DNA of 64,000 nucleotides from Eupeodes corollae (Eukaryota; Arthropoda; Insecta; Diptera; Syrphidae). A model generated the notes under the pieces. It was not told the DNA's origin and searched no databases. It saw nothing but the letters and a program-made list of their open reading frames with translations. Made by a program: the position numbers and the translations under genes. The stretch is from assembly GCF_945859685.1 (NCBI RefSeq), contig NC_079147.1, forward strand, positions 215,763,578 to 215,827,577, read 5' to 3'. Within the stretch, counting starts at the first letter, position 1, and each line of letters begins with the position of its first letter. Shown here one piece after another: positions 47,679-59,129 of this stretch.

Positions 47679-48464
47679 TCAAACGGGCACTTTCAAAATA
47701 CTCGTCGTTCGGATAGAACACCCGAAAATTAAATTCTTGGTCGAAGACATAGCTCTTGTAATGTGACCTCGAACGAGTTTTATCACGAAATTGTCAATTC
47801 TGTTGAGTCGAGCCCCGTTGTATAGGACCTCGTTGGAAAAGTAATGCACATAAGAAGATTCGGCTGTTCGATATAAGCCGGTACAGCGTCGTAAACAATG
47901 CCGCTCGAACACCCGAAACTTCCCCATCTGAGAAGGGGATGGGGATACGCTAAACCACACAGGACAACCATAAAGGATCATCGGCCATATGAGGGCCATG
48001 TAGCAAATTACCTTCACTCTGGGGTCAAGCCGACTGCTGTAAAACAGCCGTTTCGTCAGAGCGAAGGCTCCTCTGGCCCTGGTCAGAGCAGCATTTATAT
48101 GTCTGTCGAAATATAAATACTGATTTAACCAGATACCGAGGTACTTCACTACACTTTTGCTCGCTAATGGCTGCCCGTGAAGATCAACGATAACCATCTT
48201 GCGCCAATCCTTGCACGTATCCCTCGGGGCCCCAGCCAACGGAGTCCGGAACAGAATTGTCTCCGACTTCTGGACATTTATTTTCAGTTTCCAGTCATCG
48301 CAATATCGCTGTATCTTGTCAAAATCACGCTGCAAGAGAATTCTTATAACCTCAACCTTTCGGGCCTTTCTGTACGCAATTAGATTGTCGGCGTACGCAA
48401 TTGTCATTGTAAGACTACCTATCAGATCGCTGGTGTAAATGCTGAAGAGAATCGGCGAATTCAC
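47679..48464 (-). pseudogene. Family B RT palm/thumb and C-terminus, 261-aa open piece
   Basis: Starts just after a TAG that replaces part of the GLQQGAVNSP block, then NSPILFSIYTSDL and the catalytic box read as AYADNLIAY (48384-48395), where Asp is replaced by Asn. Further blocks are DWKLKINVQKSETILFRTP, VVKYLGIWLNQYLYFDRHI, RVKVICYMALIWPMILYGCPVW and FERHCLRRCTGLYR. The ending, RIDNFVIKLVRGH, is the usual end of this LINE group. The remainder is fully open, which marks this as the best-kept RT piece in the window. Confidence 0.88.
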
Positions 48465-48683
48465 CGCTCCCTATTGAAGACCATTTTTAGTTGAGAATGT
48501 TGTGGTAGAAGTTATATTGCCACTTTTGACAACAAACTTTTTACCGTTAAGCATATCATAAAGTATATACAACAATGGCTTGCTTATGCCAAGTCTGCTC
48601 AGTTTTAGGTAAAGACCCTCTAACCATGTGGTGTCAAAGGCCTTTTCCAAATCAACCAGAACAGCACCTGTTTATTGTTTTTT

Positions 48684-49584
48684 TTAATTACTCCATTGGA
48701 TATCAGAAACGAGTTTAGACGCAGCATGAAATGTGTCATGACCCGCCTTGAACCCGAACTGTTTATCCGGAATTATTTTGTTGTCCGCAGCCCACTTTGT
48801 CAGAGCCCTATAAATGATTTTTTCGAAAACTTTGCTGATGCTCGGAAGAAGACTTATCGACCGAAGATTTGACGGGTTGGAGTTGTAATTTCCCTTTTTC
48901 GGGAGAGGATGAACCACAGCGGTCTTCCAATTCACTTTAAAATATGCATTATTCAGTGCATTGTTGAAGAGTGTGGTGTAAATGTCAATTGCTTCCATTG
49001 GGAAATGTCTTAGTACAAAGTTGGATATACCATCGACACCTGCTGACTTTTTATTTTTTGTTGAATTGAAGATAAGCTGAAACTCAACCTTCGTCACTAA
49101 CAAGTGACTTGGTCCAGTTTGCTAGGCGATTATGGCATTTGCCAAGAAATCGTCATTGAACCGTATGAAACCACGGTTCTCAAATCGCCATTGTGTCATA
49201 TCATTTCGAAGGTAAAAGTATTTAAGTAGGGCTCTGTTTCCCAGGTCGTGCTTGGAGCGAATGCTAACATTAACCTTGTACACTTGCTGGAAAGCAGCAC
49301 CCACCGCCTCCACTTTTTTCATCGTCAAAGATGGCTTCCTCTGGATCTATTTGCGCTGTCATTAGAACGTCCTTGTTCTCTTTAGTTCTTTGGAGTTTCA
49401 GACACGGAAGGTCATTATCGTTTTTTTTCCTGAATATCTTGTTGATTTTAGGGAACGTACTGGGGTCACTGGAATTAACTGACCGGATCTTACGGTCCCA
49501 GTACTTGTTAATTGATAACCTGTTGTTCTCCTTAATCAACAGATTGACATTTTTTATTGACGACTTCAGTGTCCTAACCTCCAA
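48684..49584 (-). pseudogene. Family B linker and RT N-terminal part
   Basis: The linker (49270-49584) carries RLSINKYWDRKIRSVNSSD. After a disturbed segment at 49122-49328, the RT begins with STKNKKSAGVDGISNFVLRHFP, KVNWKTAVVHPLPKKGN and PSNLRSISLLPSISKVFEKII (48684-49103), ending FGFKAGHDTFHAASKLV. These are the fingers motifs of Jockey-group RTs (K-S-A-G-x-D-G-I, W-K-x-A-x-V-x-P-x-x-K, R-x-I-S-L-L-P-x-x-S-K-x-x-E). Frame breaks occur at about 49110 and 49300. Confidence 0.85.
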
Positions 49585-49876
49585 GTCGTGTGGGTCTGTA
49601 TGTCATCTGTACAAGTTTTTGAGTCTTGTCAGTAAGCCACTCTTGTGCCTTCACAGTGCGTCAATAGTCGGGTTTCTGTAAGCGTCCATTTGGTCCCGTT
49701 CTTTGTACTTTGGTATTGTCCTTTCCATCGTTCGTTTTATTGTTTCGTCCATCTGTTATAAGTGTTGGTCAATTTCTGTATTTGTCAGGTTTCTGTTGTT
49801 TGGTGGCATTAGTGAAACTGTAATTGTAAGAATGCGTTGCAACGTATTCCTCCAACTCCACGCGTTCGTTCGGAAT

Positions 49877-50134
49877 CTACATTACAGCAGCCAGTCCGCA
49901 GTTATCAATGTCGTATTCGACTGTCTTTAAGCAGTTTCGAGGGTGATTACCCACTTTGTCTGTTACTGTCAGTCTGGTGTCGTACAGCAAAAGATCCAGA
50001 AAGTAGCTGCTTCTTGGATACGATGGCTTTTCGGTAGCCAGCAGGTCGACGCCATATTCAACGCTGTAAAGATTAATCAAATTAAAAAGATGATTGCTAT
50101 GTTGATTTCCACAATCTTCATGCTTTGCGTTCAA
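49877..50134 (-). pseudogene. Family B endonuclease C-terminal part
   Basis: Reads LNAKHEDCGNQHSN, then LYSVEYGVDLLATEKPSYPRSSYFLDLLLYDTRL and ending TVEYDIDNCGLAAVM. The D-L-N-A-K-H-x-x-x-G-N block and the I-D-L-x-A-x-x-x-P-T/S-Y block belong to Jockey-group AP endonucleases. The final catalytic S-D-H is seen as Y-D-I-D-N. The N-terminal half is absent because the element is interrupted at about 50140. Confidence 0.8.
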
Positions 50135-50141
50135 ATCACCG

Positions 50142-50212
50142 GCCCTATAAACGATTTTTTCGAAAACTTTGCTGATACTCGGAAGAAGACTTATCGACCG
50201 AAGATTTGACGG
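50142..50212 (-). repeat. 71-bp duplicate of a family B RT segment
   Basis: Bases 50142-50212 equal 48805-48875 with two mismatches, in the same orientation. The segment encodes part of SLLPSISKVFEKIIYRA. It lies directly against the endonuclease end of the family B element, in the wrong order for that element, so it must come from a second copy or from a rearrangement. Confidence 0.85.
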
Positions 50213-50213
50213 A

Positions 50214-50248
50214 TACAGTCCAACGTACTAACCATCATGCCAAGGGTA
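50214..50248 (-). repeat. tRNA-derived SINE, copy 5 (head fragment)
   Basis: ACAGTCCAACGTACTAACC followed by ATCATGCCAAGGGTA is the reverse complement of the SINE head, from the anticodon-loop region back to the 5' end. It joins the 71-bp RT duplicate with no spacer. Only about 35 bases remain. Confidence 0.7.
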
Positions 50249-53129
50249 TTAAAGTTTTTTTTTTAAGAACAGAGACACATAGGGGCAAGCATTCAAAGAC
50301 TGCAGTATAAAATAACTTTAGGGTGATGTGCATTACAGTGTTAAAGGACAAAGACAAGTTTTAACCCTCGAGTTGGTTAACTTCTCTCTCAGAATGCAAC
50401 CAACTATAGAACCTGCATACACTCAATTTGAAAATATTCTTTTATTTTCATTTTTCATTAGTGACGTTTAGTTATAAAGTGCTTTTTCAAAATGTTATTA
50501 TATTAAGAAAGTTGTATAAGATAAAATTTAAAAAAATGAAGAACGAATAAAATTAAAACCTACAGTTGTCAAATAGAAAAACACAAGTTCGAAACAATTG
50601 ACAATCATCCATTTCATTATTAAAATTGTTTCACTGTACAAATGTTGTTGGGGTTGTCGCTCAGTCGGTCGGTGGTCTAGAGTCTAATTTTATAAAGAAC
50701 CAATGCGTGGCTTTCAATCATGAAATATTCAAACGAAAATTACTCTGATATTCTCATTGTCATCATTATTTATAAATGAATTTAACAAATTATTCAATTT
50801 TATACAAAATTACATACGACGACTACTAAACATATTACATACCATCTACAGAGTATTATTATTACATTTGATGCGACAAATGTCGTGACTTTTGAATGAC
50901 ATAGCTTCAGATTATTGAATTTTCAAGTAAATGGCTTGTTTATTGCCTAGCAATTTAGTTTATAGGGTTAATTTTAATGTGCACATATATACAATTGTAG
51001 ATATATCATTTTGTGAAAGTAATCATATGGAAGCGAGTTGGTATTTTATGTAAGATGTGTGATGAGTGAGGAAAATGTTGTAAATAATTTATGGTTGTGT
51101 TGAATGTTTTATTATTTGGGAAACGTAAGAATGTTCGTTTGTGTATAATTGTTGATTTTAATTTTTGTAATAATTTTCCAAGATTAAAAGACTGAATTCT
51201 GTTACCTGGAATTATTATTATTATTATTGCCAGATCCACTTTTCTGTGAAAAAGGCGTAACCTATCCAACAAACGGGTGTGCATTCGCAAACAAAAAACT
51301 TTGAGATACCTAAATTTATGTGCATAAATTTTACCTTTAAAACAAATAAAAACAAGATGTTAATAATAATTTAAATAAAAATATTATGCTCTTGAATGTC
51401 CTTCAAAGATACCCTCTAGGTCTATTATGCATCCTCCATTTTTAATAATGTTATTAAATTTTTATTTTTATATTTTTGAAACTTCTTAGAAAATCTTCTC
51501 ATAAACTGTAAACTTCAACAGCCACACAACATTACATACATACCACTACAATACCTCTCTATAAGCCCGATATTTTTGGTATTATATTAACTTTGTTTTG
51601 CAAAAATATCTGTTTATGAAATTAACGCCCCCATAAAAATTTAATGAATTCACAAAGAATTTTGAACTTGGGGCTTATAATTAAGTGCACAAGCTTTGAA
51701 AAGTTTTTTTCTTTTTTTCCAAAAAGTATCAAAAATAATTTACACTCGTGTTGTTGTTGTTGTTATTGTTGGTCTTGTTGTTGTTGCTGTTGATACACAA
51801 GAGTATATGTTTACATAAAGTTTTGTCAAGGCTCGCGCCAATTGGAAGGCAGGACAGTCTCGGTGTGAGGAGGAGAATCAATGTTAAACAGAGATTTCCT
51901 TTTTTTATTTATTTTTGTTGTTGTTCTTCCCTTCAATGGGAATGTCAAAGTATTTTGTAACAAGTGGCAATAAGAACGCCTTAAGGTTATTTTGTCAATA
52001 AGGTTATTGATATACAAACATACTGATATACATCCATACATTTATTTTTTGTATTTTCAATAATACTTTTTTCTTTTGAATATTGAAATCAATTATTTTA
52101 CTTTTGTTAGTTGGAAAACATTTTTTATTGAGGGAGAATTATTGCGTGGAAATGAAGTTCAGTCCATGATTTGGGTTTTTAAAGTGGACTTCTTAGTTTT
52201 AGGGATTTGAAATATGTAAATTAACATCGGTCTTTTGTGACTTTTTTATGTTTGTAAAAGAAAAGTTTTATTCGTCCCAAACTGAAAGTGGTGGAATATG
52301 AAGACATCAAAATAATATTAAAAACATATTTCATAAATTTAAAACTATCTTATTGCTGTTTTATGAATATTAAATATGTATAATTTTGAAGAGTAATAAT
52401 CAATTTTTTAAATTAGAATAATTAAAATCAGTACAACTTGATTTATGTGTCGTAAATGTGACGTAAACTTGTGTTAAATTTGTCGTAAAAATATCGTAAA
52501 TTTGTAGTCTCGTCGTGGTTATTTCTTGCGATTCAAAGTTATAATAAAAATGGGAGTCGTTAAATGAGAAATTTAAGATAAGCCGAAAGTTTTATAAATA
52601 CGAAAAAAGCTAAATTTTCATCATCCTAATCTCGTCAACTGGAGTATGTAGGCAATGTAGTATGAGTTGAATGTGATTTTGTTGCGGCATTAACTAAGAA
52701 CACTTTTCAACTATTTTGTAATATTTTTATGAAGATAGGTTATTTTACACATGTCTAGGTCTTAAACATTTCAAAAAGAAATGAATAACTTTGTCCTAAT
52801 GAATCAAACTCATTTTAAGTGATGAGCTCCAGAAAAAAATTTCGTCACCGTGACAATGCTCAAAGAGATGATCGCAACTGGACGGAACATCAAGATTTTT
52901 GTATTCATGTTTCTCCTTCGAATAAGCCAATGGATGTAGTCTAACACTGTTAATGACATTTTTTCCTTATTTCAATGAAATAGATATCTATTGATTTTTT
53001 CGTAAAAAATCTCGTTTTCTTGATATCAAAATGAAACTTAAACCCTTTTTTAAAGGAACCTTTACTTTGAAAAACACCAACATAAATGCATACAGATTGA
53101 TACCATTTTTTTTTATAATAAGCGCACAC
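50249..53129. other. AT-rich stretch without recognisable genes
   Basis: A GTT/GTTATT trinucleotide-rich patch lies at 51748-51793 and an ATT run at about 51212-51229. No LINE, transposase or RNA-gene motif was recognised. A weak tRNA-like pair of boxes at 50657-50719 is discussed under rejected items. Confidence 0.45.
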
Positions 53130-53900
53130 TCAAAGGGATATAATTATTACCTTTATAATGTAGACACAGTGTGAGCACTAGGAAAGGGAGAGAGGGGTTG
53201 AAAGGAGATGTCGGTGCACATTGGTTTTGAATTCCTGAATATTGCAATAGCTGGGAAAGACAGAGTGTGGCAAGGCATTCCACATTCGCATAGTACGGCT
53301 AAAGAACGAATCCTTGTGTTTGACAGTACGACCGAAGATGGGCTCGAGGGTATATTGATGAGCATTCCTAGAAGAGCTCGTATTACGGATGAACTGTTTA
53401 AGAGGGAGGAATGCAGCTGGCTTTTTCTCTAGAGCATAAACCATTAAAATAACGGTAAAAGAGGCTACGAAAGCCATATTGTCGCTCATTAAGAAGCTTC
53501 CGTTCTTCAAGATATTTCTTGAGCTGATAATTAATCAGTTTCCATGACCTTGGAAAGAAGAGACGTAAGTGCAATCGGTCGATAATAAGACGGTGAGGAA
53601 GATTCGCCTTTTTTGGGAATAGGCTGGACAAATGCGGTTTTCCATCTGCTCGGAACGAGCCCTGAGGAGTAGGACAGATGAAAAAGCTTACGCACTGATT
53701 TATCAGCGATAAAGAACACCTCTTCAGATCAATAGCGGGGATACCATCCGGACCAGCAGATTTATGTATGTTAAGATCAGTTAGGACTCTCGCTACAGTA
53801 CGAGTGCGAAAAAAGATTTGCCCCATAGAATCATTAACTCGATAAAGTACAGGCGGAGTCATAACACTCACTGCCATTGTTGAATTGGCGGCGAACTGCC
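53130..53900 (-). mobile_element. Jockey-type LINE (family A), copy with internal deletion
   Basis: Minus-strand reading: VARVLTDLNIHKSAGPDGIPAIDLKRC, VPSRWKTAFVQPIPKKGESSSPSYYRPIALTSLLSKVME (in a second frame, 53531-53719), then LINYQLKKYLEERKLLNERQYGFRS. At about 53463 this jumps straight to LFYRYFNGLCSREKASCIPP, so the RT palm with YADD and the thumb are deleted. The end reads HQYTLEPIFGRTVKHKDSFFSRTMRMWNALPH and then a 3' UTR that matches 35757-35900 closely. The open frame continues across the deletion junction. Confidence 0.9.
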
Positions 53901-56900
53901 TAGCAAAGAGATTTGCTTTCTCTAAAGAGCTTACCTACTTTAATTGAAATGGGAGAAAATAAACCTTCTTAAGTATTTGATAAGTTAATGACTTCATTTG
54001 AAAATTTTGATTAGCTTAATTATCCAGCAAAGCATAACTTCTCTATGAATAAATATATACTTTGTATCATTGATGCTGTTTTTGTATATTTAGTGCTTGT
54101 GTTCTTTTTCCGGCATTGCCGCCCTCCGTGCTGTAACAACCAAATCAATACATGAACCCTACTCTCGCACATGCATTAGCCTACTCGATTTTTTTTCGAA
54201 TCAAGGATTTTTTCTTGAACATCAAAACAAAAAAAATCTATTCTACACGTGTGTGCATCTCATCCAATGTATGAATGTATGTATCCTACTAATAAAATAA
54301 CATCACCAATCAGACTCAAGGTCGTCCGTTATTATCATTATATACCTATACACCAAATTTGCTCTTCATTTGGCATTCGTGCGCTAAAAATTAATTGTTA
54401 CGAGCTTTGCTTTATACGCCAGAGGTTCATTCTTATACAACAGTAAGTACAGCAATTTATTTTAACATTGCTCATAAAACCATTTCATACAGTACCTTCT
54501 CTATTAAATGTTATTAGCTATGCCATTTATTACATTATAAATTTAACAAACAAATACTAAAAGCCAAACAAATTAAGTTTAATGTAAAGAACACAAAAAT
54601 TCCCATTTGCCTCGAGAGTTACTAAAAAATTTAATAAAAATATTTATTTCACTAAAAATATAATCAAATTGTGTACATACTAAAATATCAAACGAACAAA
54701 AATGTGTATGATTAATTAAATTATCAAAACATCACATCATAAGGGTCCATCTTCGTCCTTGTTCGAGTCATCATCGTCGTCGTCGTTGTATTCATTGGTC
54801 GTCCAAATTGTAGCACCTACCTAGTCGTATCTACACCTTGAAATGAAATCCCTATAATACGAACTTGATATAGCTTCTGCTTTACTGCAGAACGCAAACG
54901 ACGACCGACGACTCCTTCAAAAGTCCAAGGATCCTCTGCACCAGTTTTTTTCTTCTTCTTTTTCTGTTCGCTTTCTGGCATTTTTTTTGATTGTGTATAT
55001 TTTTAATAAAGCTCATGCTGTCTGTAGAATTTCAAAACAAGCAATCACCCACTTCTTCTCTTTGACAGGATGTAGGTAGGTGTAGTATAGAATGATGTCT
55101 TGATTGCTTTATAATTGTAATAGGAAACATTTCTTTTAAATAAAAATTCTTCAAAATATCTATGTCTAGATACAACTGAAAATATCTACCTACTTGTAAG
55201 GATTCTTCAAGTCACTTACTTGAAATAGAATCATAAATTATACTCTGCTGTCTTCATCTATATTCCCTATCCATGCCTACCTACTATGCTACACCTACCT
55301 ATCTGCTAGGTCGGTCCCCATGTAGAATAGAGAATATAATTCAAGGTGAAATCAAGTTGTATAGCCTTTGAAATTTGTTTCATCAAATCTCGTACACTCA
55401 CATACAACACAATATAGAAAAAGAGATACGAGCACCTTCAAAATTGTATATAATTCTATAATCCACCTAAGCCTGTGTCTACTTGATTATTCTTAAACCA
55501 ATAGCTTTACCAATATATACGTTTGCATATACTCAAGGAAACTTTTAAAGCAGAAAACCATTTCGTTACTTTGTCAACATCAAGAATGTTGAGCTTAGAC
55601 ATTTTTATGTAAATTGATTTGATAGCAAACTCATCAAATAATTCTTCTTTTTAGCTTTGGTGAATTTTTGTTGGGTTTGGCGTGGCCTGGCATAAATTTT
55701 GCCTACTTACTTAGGTACGTCATTTCCCTTATGCTTGTGTTCTCTTTTATGTTTGCTTGTTTTTTTTTGCTATCTGTACGCATTTAAGAGAAACAAGTAA
55801 TTCCTGTATGAACTTTCCAGATATGATTTTCCAGATTTTATGCTCCTTCCTGAAAAATCCTATTTCCATGGGAAAGAAACATTTAAGAGAAAGAAAAATT
55901 CTTAAATTGAAACTCTTGAATACTCTTTTTGAGGCACGCTGTTTATTGGGTAAGGGAATACAATTTTTAAAGGATTAACTGTATGAACTGCGAAAGAAAG
56001 CAGTGATGTTATTTGTTCGTGAATGTTTGTATTCTGTCTTTTAAGGTAAAAACGATTTGGAGCTCTCATTTTCAACCGGTAGACATTTTTCAAGAACTTG
56101 TGTTAATAAATGGGTTTTCAATAAGGTTGCAGTTTGAAAATTAAGACATTTGTGTAGTTATTACATCACTTAAAATGTCGTGAGACTGACAATCAATATC
56201 TTGGGTTTCAACATTTTTAGCCTTTTTTCTTTGGACTTCTGGGAGAATAAGGTCTATACCAACAAACAGGTTTGTTGGTAAATCTTAGTACGCTGCTAAT
56301 GCAAAACGAAAATTCCCATACAAAAAATGAGGAAAAAAATTTTATTTTCCATCATATTAATTGCTTGCGAAATTTTGACGTTTAATTATTTTATTGAAAA
56401 CAAAATTTAAGCGTGCCTTTCGGTGTTTTACCTTTGATTTATTTTTGATTTAAAATTTAAAGAAAAATGGATTTGTCTAATGTCTTTTAACAATACATTT
56501 CAGAATCGGAAACTCAGGATGTTGAAGATGCTATTGGTGATGTGCAAGAAGTGATGAAGACGAGCAGTAAACTTTAACTTCCAAAAAATAAACCGAAGAA
56601 AAAAAAATGTATTTCTCTTCGGAGCAAGAAAAAACCTGGCTTCGTTTGTCGAAGCCAGTGAAGCTTTTTGGAAGTTGGAGCATAGGATTCACAAAAATAA
56701 TTCAGCCGTTGCTAGCCTGCAGAAATGAAAAAACCATATACCTGCTAACTGCTCAACAAAATGTTAGTAAATAGAATTCTTTTCACTTTTGTTTACTAGC
56801 AGCTGACTGTCAGAACTTGTTTTGTTTTTAAGTTGAGTTTTAAGTACCTACACAAGTCTTTTCTTTCAACAAGCTATTTCTCCTAAATGTCTTCAATATC

Positions 56901-57039
56901 TTATATAATTTTATCTTCTATAATAGAAACACTCTAAGATGAATACGTATTTGTTCATGATGTTTCTGCTATAATAAGAGTTGCGATTAGGAAAACGGAT
57001 GTACTTAATAATATACAAAATGTATGCCACACAAATTTA
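53901..57039. other. Mostly unassigned; possible coding-like relic near 56500
   Basis: Most of it is AT-rich and unreadable, with a TCGTCGTCGTCG run at about 54774-54786. Around 56500-56620 a short reading, ETQDVEDAIGDVQEVMKTSSKL then KNKPKKKKMYFSSEQEKTW, follows a TTTCAG splice-acceptor-like word. It looks more protein-like than its surroundings but matches no family I know. A perfect 9-bp hairpin (56636-56658) follows. Confidence 0.35.
56636..56658. repeat. Perfect 9-bp stem hairpin
   Basis: CTGGCTTCG and CGAAGCCAG are exact reverse complements separated by five bases (TTTGT). GC-rich perfect stems are rare in this AT-rich sequence. It is not followed by a T run, so it is not a typical terminator. 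Confidence 0.7.
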
Positions 57040-58210
57040 CCCAAGTCAGGAAGTAAGTATCTAACGTTTATTGTCAGCGCCTTTTTGAAGAATCAATACT
57101 TTCCTGAGACCTGGAAAATAGCGAAAGTAATCCCAATATTGAAAGCTGGTTAAGACAGGGAAATCCTAGTAGCTATAGGCCAATCAGTGTTCTTAGTAGT
57201 TAGATTAAGGTTTCAAAAAAGTATTTAAAAAACGCAACTTATTAATTGGAAAAAAAAAACATATTTTTCCTGACCAACAACAGTTTGGATTTAGGAGCCA
57301 TTACAGTACTTAACATCAAGTCCTTAGGATTTGTAACATTATCAAAAATAATCGTTCTAAAGGAAGATCTACAGGTATGGTCCTATTAGATATCGAAAAA
57401 GCTTTCGACTCTGTTCGGCATAATGCTCTTATTTACAAATTGGATCAATCGTGATTCCAAGTTTTCTCATAAAAACAATTCAAAGTTTTTTATTAGGAAG
57501 ATGTTTTCAAGTGTACGTTAATAAATATAAATCCGTGTTAGTTAATATTCAGTATGGTGTCCCTCAAGGTTCAGTTCTTGGTCCTGTCTTATATAATGTG
57601 TACACGTCTGATTTTTCACAGCTACCGTATTGTGAATCAGGGATTTATGCAGATGACACCTGGCATACTCTCTTCGCATGAGTTAAGTCTCAATATTAAG
57701 ACTAATCTTCAAAATGCTCTTCATATTTTAATGAGATATTATCACAAATCGAAAATTAAACTAATGCTGGAAAGACAAAATCAATCTTTTTTACGAAGAA
57801 AAAAAAAACGATTATTTCTTCCCAGCAATGAGCTGGAAGTCGACGGAACTACTATAAAATGGGAGTCTAATGTGCAATATCTAGGAATAAACCTTGACAA
57901 GCAGCTTATTTTTAAAGAACACATTAGTAAAAAAGAATTAAAAAAGTAAATATTACAATTGAAATATTATACCCGCTTATAAATAGAAAATCGCATTTAA
58001 GTGCTGCAAATAAGATAATTATACATAAGGTTGTGTTTCAAGCAATGTTATTGTATTGATTGTTGCTTAATCTAACCCGGCATTATTCAACTAATGATCT
58101 TCTAAATCAAACAGGTGTTGAATTGATTCGCACAAGAATTCGAAAATTAACTGATAATTTCTTAATTTACTGTGATATTTTTGACAACCCTTTGGTAGTG
58201 CAATTAAAAA
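57040..58210 (+). mobile_element. Jockey-group LINE (family C), RT to 3' end
   Basis: Plus-strand reading: FPETWKIAKVIPILKAG (57090), SSYRPISVLS, FPDQQQFGFRS, GMVLLDIEKAFDSVRHNALIYKL (about 57375-57445), then the 76-codon piece with YGVPQGSVLGPVLYNVYTSDF and an intact YADDT box at 57646-57657. A frame shift near 57680 leads to VQYLGINLDKQLIFKEHI (57554-57949 piece) and finally RTRIRKLTDNFLIYCDIFDNPLV (about 58120-58190), the end of this group's ORF2. Stops occur in several places. A long TTTA-rich tract follows the coding end. Confidence 0.9.
57451..57949 (+). pseudogene. Family C RT palm and thumb (two frames)
   Basis: The first frame (57451-57681) has the VPQGS block and the catalytic YADD intact, one of only two intact YADD boxes in this window (the other is the RTE at 31220). 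It ends at a TGA shortly after. The second frame (57554-57949) gives LSLNIKTNLQNALHILMRYY, NELEVDGTTIKWESNVQYLGINLDKQ and a lysine-rich end. A single-base shift around 57660-57680 would account for the break. Confidence 0.85.
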
Positions 58211-58600
58211 TTTAAAAATGTATTTATTTATTTTTGTTATTAATTACTTATTTATTTATTTATATTTATTGAACTTATTTATTTTTAGTTACTTGTTACT
58301 TTCTATTTATGGTTATTTATATATTGTTTACTTTTTGTTATTTAGTATTTGTTCTTTATTATTTATTATTTGTTATTTATTATTTATTGTTTAGTATTTA
58401 CTATTTATTATTTTTTATTTATTATTTGTTATTTATTTTTTTACTAATAAGTTAGTATCTGTTTTCGTTGTTTAGATTTAGTTGCTAAATAATTTTCTTG
58501 TTTATTTGTTTTTTTTTACTATTAATTTATATGTTCTAAATATGTTGTATTATTTTTTTTTATTAACTTATTTGTTTATTTGTATTTTATGAGTTTTAAC
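58211..58600. repeat. TTTA/TTAT-rich low-complexity tract
   Basis: About 390 bases made almost wholly of units such as TTTATT, TTATTATT and TTGTTATTTA. It starts immediately after the 3' end of the family C LINE coding region. It may be an expanded 3' tail or a minisatellite seeded by it. Confidence 0.75.
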
Positions 58601-59129
58601 TTTACGTATCCTATGTGTTTTAAAATTTAATCTATATCTTAATGAAATGTTTGTTGTACTTAAATGAAGGTTTTTGTCATATTTTCCTTCAAAATATAAA
58701 TGTTTTTTTTTGAATTTGTAATTATAATATCTGTGTGATGGTTGCAAACCAAAAACTATTTTAAGGAATAAATAAAATATCTATCTATGGATTGTATCAT
58801 CTAACCGATCATTTAAAACAATTTGATCACCTGTAATTATGTTCATATCTTCTCCACAGATTTTGCAATTTCTCCATCCAATGTGTTTATTGAACGAATC
58901 ATTTTTTTTTAAATAGGGTTTAAAAGATTCTGACAAGTTTAAGTTTTGTCTCCGAAGTATTCCTTGAAATAAAATTTTGTAGTTTTACTCCTAACTACGT
59001 ATAACGATCACATCGCAGTTCTCGACGTATCTGTGTTTATAATAAGTCCCCACTATTTGCATTGTGAAACCAGGTGGTTCATCCATAATTGTAGATTTAG
59101 GGAAGATTCAGTTTTTTATTTTTACAGTG
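58601..59129. other. AT-rich spacer before the 5S-headed SINE
   Basis: No coding signal. The last ten bases (59120-59129, TTTTACAGTG) are the left target-site duplication of the SINE that follows. Confidence 0.5.

Larger units (their letters stand above)
47380..50140 (-). mobile_element. Jockey-group LINE (family B), endonuclease to 3' UTR
   Basis: A long, comparatively GC-rich minus-strand element. In order it holds the endonuclease C-terminus (DLNAKHEDCGN and ATEKPSYPRSS, 49877-50134), a linker (STFPKINKIFRKKND), the RT in two open pieces (48684-49103 and 47679-48464) and about 300 bases of 3' UTR down to about 47380. Between the RT pieces the sequence reads GAVLVDLEKAFDTTWLEGLYLKL (about 48595-48665) with the first catalytic Asp. 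Relatively few stops suggest a younger insertion than its neighbours. The 5' end is broken inside the endonuclease. Confidence 0.9.

Noticed and set aside
50657..50719. A possible tRNA gene or another SINE head (A-box-like TCGCTCAGTCGG, B-box-like GGCTTTCAATC about 50 bases apart)
   Set aside because: Both boxes deviate from consensus, the stems do not form a cloverleaf by eye, and no second copy is visible.
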